Source of the DNA: Streptomyces sp. NBC_00513
GTDB taxonomy: Bacteria; Actinomycetota; Actinomycetes; Streptomycetales; Streptomycetaceae
Reading direction: 5' to 3'
DNA length: 64,000 bases
Assembly: GCF_041431415.1 (NCBI RefSeq)
Contig: NZ_CP107845.1
Location: forward strand, 3,906,001-3,970,000
In this document: positions 40,522-50,743 of the stretch, one piece after another
Layout of the letters: the number at the start of each line of letters is the position of its first letter
How positions within the stretch are numbered: the first letter of the stretch is position 1
Notes under the pieces: generated by a model
Databases searched by the model: none
Told to the model about the DNA's origin: nothing
What the model saw: only the letters and a program-made list of their open reading frames with translations
Translations under genes and position numbers: made by a program

Positions 40522-41202
40522 GTGTGTGAAGATGAGTTTGTGCGCGAAGACGGAAAAATCAAGGTATTTCTCCTGGACGACCACGAGGTGGTACGTCGGG
40601 GCGTCCATGAACTCTTGTCGGTCGAAGACGACATCGAGATCGTCGGGGAAGCCGGTACGGCCGCCGACGCACTCGTCCGCATCCCGGCCACCCGTCCCGA
40701 CGTGGCCGTCCTCGACGTCCGCCTCCCGGACGGCAGCGGCGTGGAGGTCTGCCGCGAGGTCCGCTCCCAGAACGAGAACATCAAGTGCCTGATGCTGACC
40801 TCGTTCGCCGACGACGAGGCGCTGTTCGACGCGATCATGGCGGGCGCCTCGGGCTACGTCCTCAAGGCGATCCGCGGGAATGAGTTGCTCAGCGCCGTCC
40901 GGGACGTCGCGGCCGGCAAGTCCCTGCTGGACCCGGTGGCGACCGCCCGGGTGCTGGAGCGGCTGCGCGACGGCAAGAACGGCAAGGGCGACGACCGGCT
41001 CTCCCACCTCACCGAGCAGGAACGCAAGATCCTCGACCTGATCGGCGAGGGTCTGACCAACCGCGTCATCGGCGAGCGGCTGCACCTGGCGGAGAAGACG
41101 ATCAAGAACTACGTCTCCAGCCTGCTGTCCAAGCTCGGCATGGAACGCCGCTCCCAGGCCGCCGCGTACGTGGCCCGCCTCCAGGCCGAAAAGCGCGCCT
41201 AG
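40522..41202 (+). CDS. NarL/FixJ-family response regulator (orphan)
   Basis: Response regulator of 226 aa. The receiver domain has the acidic pair DD (FLLDDHEVVRRG), the phospho-acceptor Asp in VAVLDVRLPDG, Thr in LMLTSFADD and Lys in GYVLKAI. The LuxR-type HTH is LTEQERKILDLIGEGLTNRVIGERLHLAEKTIKNYVSSLLSKLGM. No sensor kinase is adjacent. GTG 40522 follows GGAGAG; GTG 40540 is a second in-frame choice that begins nearer the receiver fold. It is divergent from bkd-1. The regulon is unknown. Confidence 0.9.
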   Translation: MCEDEFVREDGKIKVFLLDDHEVVRRGVHELLSVEDDIEIVGEAGTAADALVRIPATRPDVAVLDVRLPDGSGVEVCREVRSQNENIKCLMLTSFADDEALFDAIMAGASGYVLKAIRGNELLSAVRDVAAGKSLLDPVATARVLERLRDGKNGKGDDRLSHLTEQERKILDLIGEGLTNRVIGERLHLAEKTIKNYVSSLLSKLGMERRSQAAAYVARLQAEKRA

Positions 41203-41300
41203 GCCGGCCGAAAGGGGGTGGCGGACCGGTCGATTCGGGACCAACGTCCCTGATCGACGGGGCGGGATCCCCTTTCCCGACCAGGTGTCGGAGGCGGACA

Positions 41301-41732
41301 GTGGAGCACATGTCCCCTGAGGAACTCCACGCCATCGAACTGCTGCGCCGGGTGCCGTACGGCCGAGTGGCCACCAGCATGCGCGCGCTGCCCTTCCTCG
41401 CCCTCGCCCGGCACATCGTGGTGGACGGCAGGGTCGTGCTGAGAATGCACGCCGGGTTCGGTCACCACCAGGCGTGCAACGGCAGCGTGGTCTCGTACGG
41501 CGCGGACAACTTCAATTCCGGGGACCGGCGCCTGTGGTCGGTTCAGTTCACCGGCACCGCGGAACTCGTCGAACCGACCAACGCGGAACTGGAACTCTTC
41601 GGTCCGGGTCCGCATTTCGTCGACGGAGCCGTTTTCGACCCCGTCTACATGCGCATCGAACCGCGACTCGTCACCGCGCACACCCTGGCCGGGAGGCACG
41701 CGCGCGACCGGGAGTACCAGCACGCGCTCTGA
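41301..41732 (+). CDS. Pyridoxamine 5'-phosphate oxidase family protein
   Basis: FMN-binding split-barrel protein of 143 aa: ELLRRVPYGRVATSMRALPFLALARHIVVDGRVVLRMH, then a segment CNGSVVSYGADNFNSG and VQFTGTAELVEPTNAELELF. This matches the small putative FMN/nitroimidazole-resistance class; the substrate is unknown. GTG 41301 has GGAGG 6 nt upstream; ATG 41310 is in frame. It follows the response regulator by 98 bp and may be in its transcript or regulon. Confidence 0.8.
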   Translation: MEHMSPEELHAIELLRRVPYGRVATSMRALPFLALARHIVVDGRVVLRMHAGFGHHQACNGSVVSYGADNFNSGDRRLWSVQFTGTAELVEPTNAELELFGPGPHFVDGAVFDPVYMRIEPRLVTAHTLAGRHARDREYQHAL

Positions 41733-41763
41733 CCGGGCGGCACGCGCCGCGACCTGCCGGCCG

Positions 41764-41808
41764 GCGGGCACACGGGAAGGGCCCGGGCGGGCACACGGGA
41801 AGGGCCCG
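41764..41808. repeat. Perfect 22-bp tandem duplication beside a terminator
   Basis: Two identical 22-bp copies (41764-41785 and 41787-41808), one base apart, each ending in AGGGCCCG. The second copy forms the left arm of the terminator at 41801-41832. It looks like a recent slipped duplication of a terminator arm. Confidence 0.8.
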
Positions 41809-41832
41809 ACGGAAGTGATTCCGTCGGGCCCT
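41801..41832. terminator. Bidirectional terminator
   Basis: Perfect 14-bp stem (41801-41814 and 41819-41832) with a 4-nt loop (gtga), between the convergent oxidase-like and kinase genes. Short T-containing tails follow. Confidence 0.88.
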
Positions 41833-41845
41833 TTCGTCACAACCG

Positions 41846-43507
41846 TTACTGCCGGGTGCCGTCGTCGTTCCCTCCGGGGCCGTCGCCACCGCCGTCGGGC
41901 GGGGAGGGCTCCACCGGGACCGACGGCTTCGACGAGGTCGTCGGCTTGGACGACGAAGGCTCGTTGCTCGCCGAAGGCTCATCCGAGGCCGACGGCTTCG
42001 ACGAGGGCGAGCTCGACGGCGCGCTGTGGCTCGGCGAGACCCTGGTGCGGCTCGGCGAGGGCCTGTACGTCTCCTCGTCGCCGCTGTCGTCCGTGCGCGG
42101 GGTGTCCGGGGACTGCGCCGAGGGGGAGTCCGCCGGCGTCTCCGCGGAGCTGGCCGGGGTCTTCGGCGAACTCTGCGTGGTGTTCGGGGACTTCTTCTCG
42201 TTGCCCGAACCGCCGTTGCCGCCCACGGTCTTCACCGCGTACGCGACGCCGCCGGCGATGGCCAGCACCGCGAGCAGCGCGAAGACCACCATCTTCCAGC
42301 GGCCTCCGCCGGCGCCCTGGCCGCCCTGGCCGCCGTGACCACCCTGGCCGCCGCGACCGTTGCCGTTGCCGTTCCTGCCGTTGCCGTATCCGCCGCCGCC
42401 CGGGAAGGCCGACCCGTCGTCGGGGTTGAGCGGGGGCACCATCGGCTGCTGGAACTGCGAGGTCGTGGCGTGCTGCGGGTACTGCTGACCGCCCGTGCCG
42501 CCCTGCGGCATCGCCGTGGTGGGGTTGGACCCGGGCTGCCCGTGCGGAAGCGCCATGGTGACGGGACCGGTGTTCCAGGTGCCGGTGTTCGGGCCCTGGT
42601 CGTGGAGCATCTGGAGCGCGTACTGGACGAGCCCGCGCATCTCCTCGGCCGACTGGAAACGGTCGTCCGGGTCCTTGGCCAGCGAGCGCATGACCAGGCC
42701 GTCGAGCTCCTGCGGGATGTGATGACCCTCCGGCAGCTGCGACGGCGGGATCGGCGCGTCCTGGACGTGCTGGTAGACCACCGACAGCGGCGTCTCACCC
42801 GTGAAGGGGGGCCGCAGCGCGAGGAGTTCGTACAGCAGGCAGCCGGTGGCGTACAGGTCGCTGCGGTGGTCCACGGCCTTGCCGAGGGCCTGTTCGGGCG
42901 ACAGGTACTGCGGGGTGCCCATGACCATGCCGGTCTGGGTCATCGTCGACTGCACGCCGTGCAGGGCGCGGGCGATGCCGAAGTCCATCACCTTGACCGC
43001 GCCGGTGTCGGTGATGATCACGTTGGCGGGCTTGATGTCGCGGTGCACGATGCCGTGCTGGTGGGAGTAGGCCAGGGCCTCCAGCACACCCGCGACGATG
43101 ATGAGCGCCTGATCGGGGCCCGGGGCCTCGGCGCTGATCAGCAGGTCGCGGATGGTGCGGCCCTCGACGAGTTCCATCACGATGTAGGGAACGACGTTCG
43201 GGCCGACCCGGTCCTCGCCCGAGTCGTACACGGCGACGACCGCGTGGTGGTTCAGCCCGGCGACGGACTGCGCCTCACGCGTGAAGCGGGCCTTGGAGAC
43301 GGGGTCCTCGGCGAGGTCGGCGCGCAGCAGCTTCACCGCGACGGTGCGGCCGAGCCGGACGTCCTCGGCGGCGAAGACCTCCGCCATGCCACCGCGGCCC
43401 AGGCGGTGGGTCAGCCGATATCGGCCTTCGCCCACCAGGCCGCCTGCGCCCCAATGCTCAGGATCCTCGGCCATCCCGGCGCCGTTTCCCTCGGGTTCGG
43501 GTGCCAT
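41846..43507 (-). CDS. Membrane Ser/Thr protein kinase (PknB-like, no PASTA)
   Basis: Kinase of 553 aa. The catalytic domain (about 28-295) has LGRGGMAEVF, Lys59 in VAVKLL, HRDIKPAN at 155-162, DFG at 175-177 and the activation segment MTQTGMVMGTPQYLSPEQ. A Gly/Gln/Pro-rich juxtamembrane stretch leads to one membrane helix (about 405-426). The outside part (about 430-553) is a Ser/Thr/Pro/Glu-rich stalk without PASTA repeats, so it probably does not sense muropeptides in the PknB way. It is divergent from a second kinase, sharing a 228-bp promoter region. ATG 43507 has GAGGA upstream. Confidence 0.93.
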   Translation of the reverse strand: MAPEPEGNGAGMAEDPEHWGAGGLVGEGRYRLTHRLGRGGMAEVFAAEDVRLGRTVAVKLLRADLAEDPVSKARFTREAQSVAGLNHHAVVAVYDSGEDRVGPNVVPYIVMELVEGRTIRDLLISAEAPGPDQALIIVAGVLEALAYSHQHGIVHRDIKPANVIITDTGAVKVMDFGIARALHGVQSTMTQTGMVMGTPQYLSPEQALGKAVDHRSDLYATGCLLYELLALRPPFTGETPLSVVYQHVQDAPIPPSQLPEGHHIPQELDGLVMRSLAKDPDDRFQSAEEMRGLVQYALQMLHDQGPNTGTWNTGPVTMALPHGQPGSNPTTAMPQGGTGGQQYPQHATTSQFQQPMVPPLNPDDGSAFPGGGGYGNGRNGNGNGRGGQGGHGGQGGQGAGGGRWKMVVFALLAVLAIAGGVAYAVKTVGGNGGSGNEKKSPNTTQSSPKTPASSAETPADSPSAQSPDTPRTDDSGDEETYRPSPSRTRVSPSHSAPSSSPSSKPSASDEPSASNEPSSSKPTTSSKPSVPVEPSPPDGGGDGPGGNDDGTRQ

Positions 43508-43735
43508 CAGTCCTCGCCGTCGTCTCTCTCGGGCCGCAACTCAGCGGTGTCCTCTTGGGGTGCTGCGACGAACGCTACAGCCTCCGAACCGTTCACCGTT
43601 CGGACAATGGCTCGCGGTGGCCTTGTGGTCACGGAACGAGCACCTGGCTTGACGTGTGCTTGCCCTCCGGCAGACTGGCTGCCACATGCGCTCTGCCAGA
43701 CGCGTCAGGACACCGCCCGAGGGGAAGCAACAGTC

Positions 43736-45364
43736 ATGAGCCAGGACGGCACACAGGGCCGGTACGCAGGCGGCTCCCTGGCCGGTGGCCGTTACCAGCT
43801 AAGGGACTTGCTCGGCGAAGGCGGCATGGCGTCCGTCTACCTCGCGTACGACTCGGCCCTCGACCGACAGGTCGCCATCAAGACGCTGCACAGCGAATTG
43901 GGGCGTGAGGCGTCCTTCCGCGAGCGGTTCCGCCGCGAGGCGCAGGCTGTAGCGAAACTGTCGCACACGAACATCGTCTCGGTATTCGATACCGGTGAGG
44001 GCGAGCTCGACGGCGCGCTGATGCCGTACATCGTCATGGAGTACGTCGAGGGGCAGCCGCTCGGCTCCGCGCTCCAGGCGGACATCGCGCAGTACGGCGC
44101 GATGCCGGCCGACAAGGCGCTCAAGGTCACCTCCGACGTGCTCGCGGCGCTCGAAACCAGCCACGAGATGGGGCTGGTCCACCGCGACATCAAGCCCGGC
44201 AACGTGATGATGACCAGGCGCGGCGTGGTCAAGGTCATGGACTTCGGCATCGCCCGCGCCATGCAGTCGGGCGTCACCTCGATGACGCAGACCGGAATGG
44301 TCGTCGGCACCCCGCAGTACCTGTCGCCCGAGCAGGCGCTGGGCCGCGGCGTGGATGCCCGGTCCGACCTCTACTCCGTCGGCATCATGCTGTTCCAGTT
44401 GCTGACGGGCCGGATCCCCTTCGACGCCGACTCGCCGCTGGCCATCGCGTACGCCCACGTGCAGGAGGAGCCGGTCGCCCCGTCCTCCATCAACCGGTCG
44501 GTGACGCCGGCCATGGACGCGCTGGTGGCGCGGGCCCTGAAGAAGAACCCGAACGAGCGCTTCCCGACCGCGGCGGCCATGCGCGACGAGATCGACCGCG
44601 TGCTGGCGGCCGGTCGCACGGGCGCCCCGGTGATCGTGCCGGGCGCGGCCTCGGGCGGCAGCGGGGCGGGCGTGAGCTCGGCCGTGTTCCCGCCGGTGGA
44701 CTCCGGGTTCCAGGCGCCGCCGCAGTCGGTGCAGCAGCCGTACCAGCCGCCGCACACCCCGGCGCCGTCCCCGTACGCGCCGCAGACTCCGTCGCAGGGC
44801 GGATACGCCTACCCGCCCCAGCAGCAGCACGCCCCGCATCAGTACGCCCCGCAGACGCCGCCGCCGTTCAACATCTCGCCGAACCCGAACCCGGCCCCGG
44901 GGGGCGCGGGCGGCGGGTCGAAGAAGAACACGGGCGTGATCGTGGGCTCGATCGTGGTGGCGCTGGTGGCCATCGGCGGGCTGATCGCCGTGCTCAACCT
45001 CGGCGGCGACGACAAGGACAAGGACATCGCGACGCCGTCCTCCTCGACCTCGGCGTCCGGTTCCACGCGCCCGGGCTACCGGGGCCCGGACCTCTCGCGG
45101 ACGATCGACGCGGAGAAGTGCAAGAGCCCGTCGAAGGCCTACGACGACGCCAAGAAGGTCAACGCCCCCGACTTCCGGTACAAGAACATCCGCTCGGTGA
45201 AGGACTGCATCCAGGCCGCGGGCTGGAAGATCAAGGAAGAGCCCCGCGACGAGGCCGTCTACGGCGACGGCACCGTGATCGACCAGTTGCCCTCCGCCGG
45301 CGAGAAGATCGACCCGAAGGACACCACCTTCACCCTCCGCGTCTCCACCGGAAACCCGGAGTAG
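43736..45364 (+). CDS. Membrane Ser/Thr protein kinase with single PASTA-like outside domain
   Basis: Kinase of 542 aa. The catalytic domain has LGEGGMASVYLA, Lys49, HRDIKP at 149-154, DFG at 169-171 and MTQTGMVVGTPQYLSPEQ. A Pro/Gln/Tyr-rich cytoplasmic linker follows (about 320-390), then one membrane helix (about 400-421). The outside domain of about 100 aa has two cysteines (EKCKSPSKAYDD, VKDCIQAAGWKIKEEP) and ends VIDQLPSAGEKIDPKDTTFTLRVS, the pattern of one PASTA-like unit. ATG 43736 has GAGGGGAAG about 8 nt upstream. A hairpin terminator follows. Confidence 0.93.
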   Translation: MSQDGTQGRYAGGSLAGGRYQLRDLLGEGGMASVYLAYDSALDRQVAIKTLHSELGREASFRERFRREAQAVAKLSHTNIVSVFDTGEGELDGALMPYIVMEYVEGQPLGSALQADIAQYGAMPADKALKVTSDVLAALETSHEMGLVHRDIKPGNVMMTRRGVVKVMDFGIARAMQSGVTSMTQTGMVVGTPQYLSPEQALGRGVDARSDLYSVGIMLFQLLTGRIPFDADSPLAIAYAHVQEEPVAPSSINRSVTPAMDALVARALKKNPNERFPTAAAMRDEIDRVLAAGRTGAPVIVPGAASGGSGAGVSSAVFPPVDSGFQAPPQSVQQPYQPPHTPAPSPYAPQTPSQGGYAYPPQQQHAPHQYAPQTPPPFNISPNPNPAPGGAGGGSKKNTGVIVGSIVVALVAIGGLIAVLNLGGDDKDKDIATPSSSTSASGSTRPGYRGPDLSRTIDAEKCKSPSKAYDDAKKVNAPDFRYKNIRSVKDCIQAAGWKIKEEPRDEAVYGDGTVIDQLPSAGEKIDPKDTTFTLRVSTGNPE

Positions 45365-45461
45365 GTCGGAGTAGGGCGGAGCGGGCGCCGGGCGGCGGTT
45401 GTCGACCGCCCCGCCCCCTCCCTCTTCTCGTGGCGTTCGCGCCCTTCTTGCTCTTTCGTGG

Positions 45462-45500
45462 AAGCGGCATCCCGTACACGGTGTACGAGATGCCGCTTTT
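45462..45500 (+). terminator. Terminator of the plus-strand kinase gene
   Basis: Inverted repeat (10 bp outer arms 45462-45471/45489-45498 plus 7 bp inner arms 45473-45479/45481-45487, one mismatch) followed by TTTTG. This is one of the few terminators here with a T-run. Confidence 0.85.
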
Positions 45501-45524
45501 GTCCGTTTATGCAAACCTGAGCGC

Positions 45525-46286
45525 GTGACTCACGCCCGCGCACCGCGCTGGACGGCCGGCGCCGCACTGGCGGCCGCCACGCTGCTGGTCGCGGCGCCGG
45601 CACACGCCCAGGGCCCCGCCGCCGCAGCGCCCTCCGTCCGCCCCCTCGCCCGCGCGTTCACCCCCGCCCTCGCCGCCGCGACCACGGCCACCGATCCGGC
45701 GGCGGTGGTACCGGCGTCGGTCGTACGGGCGTCGGTCGTACCGGAAGAGGCCTACGAGGAACTGGCCGGCAGCGCCGCCGGCTCCGGGCGGGAGCGGCCC
45801 GGGCGCCCCGTGGCCGAGCCGGCCGGCCCCATGGCCGTGCCGGTCACCCGCCCGCTGCGACCCGAGCGGCCCGCACTGCCCGAGCGGCCGGAGCACCCGG
45901 AGCGCCGTGAGCACCCGGAGCACCCCGGCCTGCGGGACGGAGCCGCGGAGCGGCCCGGGTCGGCGCAGCGGCCCGCGCGACCCGAACGGCCGGGACTGCG
46001 GGAGCGGCCGGAGCTCCGGGAGCGGCCGGGACTGCGGGAGCGGACGCGGCCTCCGCCGGCGCACGCACGGCCGCAGGCGTCGGAGGTGCCCGCGCCCTCC
46101 CGTCGCGAGTCGGTCGCGAAGCCGACCCCCGAGCCGACCGGCAGTTCCGCGGTCGAGGCGATGGGCACCGGGCCCAACGAGCGGGCCGCCGATCTGGCCG
46201 CCCACCTGCTGCCGCTCGGCACCGGGTTCGCCCTGATGGGACTGGGTCTGGGCTTCATGGGAGTGCGGCTGCGCCGAGGGCGCTGA
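45525..46286 (+). CDS. Secreted or membrane-anchored Pro/Glu/Arg-rich hypothetical protein
   Basis: Protein of 253 aa. It has a signal peptide (VTHARAPRWTAGAALAAATLLVAAPAHAQG), a middle region (about 110-190) of degenerate RPERP/LRERPE/HPEHP units with strong alternating charge, and a C-terminal hydrophobic segment (LLPLGTGFALMGLGLGFMGV) followed by RLRRGR. The end resembles a membrane anchor with a positive cytoplasmic tail, but no sortase motif is visible. GTG 45525 begins the signal peptide. Unknown function; the repeat region may be a cell-wall-spanning stalk. Confidence 0.7.
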   Translation: MTHARAPRWTAGAALAAATLLVAAPAHAQGPAAAAPSVRPLARAFTPALAAATTATDPAAVVPASVVRASVVPEEAYEELAGSAAGSGRERPGRPVAEPAGPMAVPVTRPLRPERPALPERPEHPERREHPEHPGLRDGAAERPGSAQRPARPERPGLRERPELRERPGLRERTRPPPAHARPQASEVPAPSRRESVAKPTPEPTGSSAVEAMGTGPNERAADLAAHLLPLGTGFALMGLGLGFMGVRLRRGR

Positions 46287-46383
46287 CCGGCCGTCCGACC
46301 GGCACTCGGGACGGAGGCCGCACCGCGGGTCCCCCCTGCGGAGTACATCCCAAGACGGTTGCGCACTGCGGCATACCCGGTAT

Positions 46384-46398
46384 ACATACTGAGTATGT
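46384..46398. promoter_or_regulatory. PadR-type operator covering the start codon of the PadR gene
   Basis: ACATACT-G-AGTATGT is a perfect 15-bp palindrome that includes the ATG at 46395, matching the ATACT/AGTAT pattern of PadR operators. TTGCGC (46359-46364) and TATACA (46381-46386), 16 bp apart, would start transcription at about the ATG. The mRNA is therefore probably leaderless and autoregulated. Confidence 0.75.
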
Positions 46399-47063
46399 CG
46401 ATCCGCCACGGCCTTCTCGCCCTGCTCGAAAGGGGTCCTCGGTACGGCTCTCAGCTGCGTACCGAGTTCGAATCCCGCACCGGGTCCACCTGGCCCCTCA
46501 ACGTCGGACAGGTGTACACCACCCTCGCCCGCCTGGAGCGCGACGGGCTCGTCGCGCCCGGCGGCGAGGACCCCGCCGGGCACACCTTGTACGCCATCAC
46601 CGACACCGGCCGCGCCGAACTCCACGAGTGGTACGAGCGCCCCGTGGACCGCGCCAATCCGCCCCGGGACGAACTGTCCATCAAGCTCGCCATGGCCGTC
46701 GGCGCCCCCGGCGTGGACATCCGCTCCGTCATCCAGTCCCAGCGGCACGCCACGATCAAGGCGATGCAGGACTACACCCGGCTCAAGGCACAGGCGCTCA
46801 CCGCGATCGAGAGCGGCACCTCCCACGAACGCGACGACATCGCCTGGCTGCTGGTGCTGGAACAACTGATCTTCCAGACCGAGGCCGAGGCCCGCTGGCT
46901 CGACCACTGCGAAGCCCGGCTCGTCCGGCTCTCCCTGTCGGCCGACCGGAGAGCCGCACCCGATCCGCCCCAGGCCGCCCCGACCGCACCCGCCGCCGAA
47001 GCGACGACCGCCGCCGGCGGCACCACCGACCTCCCCTCCACCGCCCGCACGCGGCGGAGTTGA
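46395..47063 (+). CDS. PadR-family transcriptional regulator
   Basis: Regulator of 222 aa. The winged helix (about 1-80) reads MSIRHGLLALLERGPRYGSQLRTEFESRTG...LNVGQVYTTLARLERDGLV...HTLYAITDTG. A C-terminal Vir_C-like helical dimerisation domain follows (TIKAMQDYTRLKAQALTAI...LLVLEQLIFQTEAEARWLDHCEARL) and a disordered Pro/Ala/Thr tail. It lies 26 bp before an ABC exporter gene pair and probably represses it and itself through the palindrome at 46384-46398. The absence of a ribosome site fits leaderless translation. Confidence 0.9.
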   Translation: MSIRHGLLALLERGPRYGSQLRTEFESRTGSTWPLNVGQVYTTLARLERDGLVAPGGEDPAGHTLYAITDTGRAELHEWYERPVDRANPPRDELSIKLAMAVGAPGVDIRSVIQSQRHATIKAMQDYTRLKAQALTAIESGTSHERDDIAWLLVLEQLIFQTEAEARWLDHCEARLVRLSLSADRRAAPDPPQAAPTAPAAEATTAAGGTTDLPSTARTRRS

Positions 47064-47089
47064 ACGAACCGTCCCAGGGGGACCCTTCC

Positions 47090-47829
<740 letters not shown>

Positions 47830-47833
<4 letters not shown>

Positions 47834-50664
47834 CCACCCCGCTCCACACCTGGTACCACTCCTGGATCGCCGCGATCCGGATCGCCCGCCGCGACGCCTG
47901 GCGCGCGAAGGGGCGCAGTGCCCTCGTCCTCGCGATGATCGCCCTGCCGATCGTCGGGGTGAGCGCCGCCGACCTCACCACCCGCAGCGCCTCCCTCACC
48001 GTGGACGAGACGATGTCCCGTCGGATCGGCACCGCCGACGCCATGCTGTCGAGCTCCCGCACGGGCGGGCCCGTCTATCAGAAGCCGAACGGCGACTACT
48101 CCGTCCCCGTCGGCGGCTACTCGTCCTACGACCCCTCCGCGCGCGACAAGGCCCCGGATCCCCTCCCGTCCGTCGTCCAGCCGGGTACCCGGTTGGTGAA
48201 GGACAGCAAGGGGCATGCCAAGGTCCGCACCACGCACGGCCTGCTGGACGTCAGCCTGCGCGAGCTGGACACCGCCGACCCGCTCGTCGAGGGCATGCTC
48301 ACCCTCAAGCGGGGTCGGCTCCCCGCCGCGGCGGGCGAGATCGTCGCCACCGACGCCTTCCTGAAGGACTCCGGGTTCTTCGTCGGCTCCGAGGTCACCC
48401 CGCGCGGCTCGTCCCGCGCCCTGCGGATCGTGGGGGCGTACGAACTCCCCTCCGCCCTGAAGGAGATGGAGATCACGGCCCCGCCGGGGACCCTGCTCAC
48501 CCCGCTCGACAAGGAACTCCGGGCCGGCGGCACCGAAGGGGTGTCGGTCGACGACACCTACCTCGTCAAGGTCGGCGGCGAAGGTTTCACGTGGAACATG
48601 GTGAAGGCCGCGAACGCCAAGGGCGTCGTCGTCGTCTCCCGCGCCGTCAACCTGAACCCGCCCGCCGACTCCGACGTCCCGCTCTACGAGCAGGAGAGGG
48701 AGCAAGGCCGGTTGGACGGATCGTCAAGCATGCGCACCGTCGAGCTGACCATCCTGGCCACCGTCGTCGGCCTCGCGATGCTGGAGATCTGCCTGCTCGC
48801 CGGCCCCGCGTTCGCGGTCGGCGCCCGGCGCTCGCGCCGCCAACTCGGCCTGGTCGGAGCCAACGGCGGCGACCGCCGCCACATCCGCGCCATCGTCCTC
48901 TCCGGCGGCCTGGTCATCGGCGCGGCGTCCGCCGTCATCGGCCTCGCCCTCGGCGGCGCGCTCACCCTGGGCCTGCGACCCGTCCTGGAGGAGTACCTGG
49001 GGCTGCGCTGGGGCGGCTTCGAGATCCGTCCCCTGGAACTCCTCGGCATCGCGCTGCTCGCCGTGATCACCGGCCTGCTCGCCTCGATCGTCCCGGCGAT
49101 CACCGCCTCCCGGCAGACCGTGCTGGCCTCGCTGACCGGCCGTCGGGGGGTCCGCAAGGCCAACCGGGTCCTGCCGTTCATCGGGCTGGTGGCCATCGCG
49201 GCCGGCGCCGCCATCGCGCTCTACGGAGCCGTCTCCGACACCGGGACCGTGGTCGTCGGGGGCGGCAGCGCCCTCGCCGAGCTGGGCGTGGTCGCCCTCA
49301 CCCCGACCCTCGTCGGCCTGTTCGGGCGCCTCGGGCGGTGGCTGCCGCTGTCGCCGCGGCTCGCCCTGCGCGACGCCGTGCGCAACCGGGGGCGTACGGC
49401 CCCCGCCGTCGCGGCGGTCCTGGCGGCCGTCGCCGGCACCGTGGCGGTGGCCACGTATGAGTACAGCACCGACGTGCAGGCCCGCCACGAGTACGTCGCG
49501 AACATGCCGGCGGGCGCCGGCGTGCTGGCGAGCAACGAGAACGACCGGTACCGGGACGTGCCCGCCGTCCGCGACGCGCTCGCCAAGGAGTTCCCGCTCG
49601 CGGTCCGGGCGGACGTGGACCGGATCGTCGTCGGCAAGCCGACCTGCGACTCCTACTCGGTGGAACCGGGCTGCGGACGGGCGGAGATCGTCACGCCCAA
49701 GGAGAACCGCTGCCCGCTCTACTCGTCGAGGAACTCCTTCGAGGCCTTCACCCCCGCGCAGCGGCGTGAGCTGTTCCAGGACTGGCGGTGCAAGCAGACC
49801 AACTACCAGCAGCCCTTCCAGCTGGTCGTCGCCGACGAGAACCTGATGAAGGTCCTCGGGGTGAGCGACCCCGGCGCCGCGACCGCGCTCAAGGCCGGAA
49901 AGCCCGTCTCCTTCGACAAGCGCTTCGTCAAGGACGGCAGCCTCACCCTCGTCATCGTGACCGAGGAGTCCAACGGCATCGATCCCGACGAGGAGCCGAA
50001 GGGCGTCAAGAAGGTCATGCCGGTCCACCAGGCGACCGATCCCGAGTCCGGCTACGGACTCGTCGTGGTCTTCCCCGCGAGCGCCGTGAAGGCGGCCGGG
50101 CTCAGCACCGCGCCGGCCGGCTCCTACTTCACCCTCGACGGCAAGCCCGGCAGCACGCAGCGCCAGAAGCTGGACAGCCGCATCGACCAGATCGGGCTGG
50201 AGGCCTCGGTCTCGATCGAGGAGGGCTACAAGGGCCGGGACACCCTGCCCATGCTCGCCCTCACCATCTTCGCCGGTCTCGTCACCATCGGCGCGGCGGG
50301 CATCGCCACGGGCCTCGCCCAGGCCGACGCCGAGGCCGACCTGAAGACGCTGGCCGCGGTCGGCGCCCCGCCGCGGGTGCGGCGGACGCTGAGCGGCTTC
50401 CAGTGCGGAGTGGTGGCCCTGATGGGCGTGGTCCTGGGCTCCGTCGCCGGACTGTTGCCGGCGGTCGGGCTGCGGCTCACCGAGCGGGAGACCGCGAAGC
50501 GGATGCTGGAGGAGTCCGGCGCCACCGAGGGCCAGTACATCCCGATCGCGGTGCCGTGGGAGACCCTGGCCGGACTGCTCGTCGTGGTCCCGCTGGGCGC
50601 GGCCCTGCTGGCCGCGATCGTCACGAAGTCGAGCGGCGCCCTGGCCCGCCGGGCGGCGGGCTGA
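47830..50664 (+). CDS. FtsX-family ABC transporter permease
   Basis: Permease of 944 aa. It has an N-terminal membrane helix (about 20-40), a large outside domain, a first FtsX block of membrane helices (about 300-500), a second outside domain with several cysteines (KPTCDSYSVEPGCGRAEIV, CPLYSS, DWRCKQTN) and a second FtsX block at the C-terminus (about 800-935). This is the eight-helix duplicated architecture of actinobacterial permeases linked to PadR or two-component systems and antimicrobial-peptide resistance. Start GTG overlaps the ATPase stop (GTGA). A parS-like site (48584-48597) lies inside it. The exported substrate is unknown. Confidence 0.9.
48584..48597. promoter_or_regulatory. 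parS-like site within the permease gene
   Basis: GTTTCACGTGGAAC differs from the Streptomyces parS consensus at one base. Its reverse complement, GTTCCACGTGAAAC, matches the broader bacterial parS core. It encodes GFTWNM in the permease outside domain, so the protein tolerates the motif. Confidence 0.75.
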
Positions 50665-50743
50665 CGCCGGATCTCCCGGGGCGCCCGTGACACGGGTGAC
50701 CAGGGTGACCGCTCGGTGACGTACGAGTGACGACGGGGTCATC

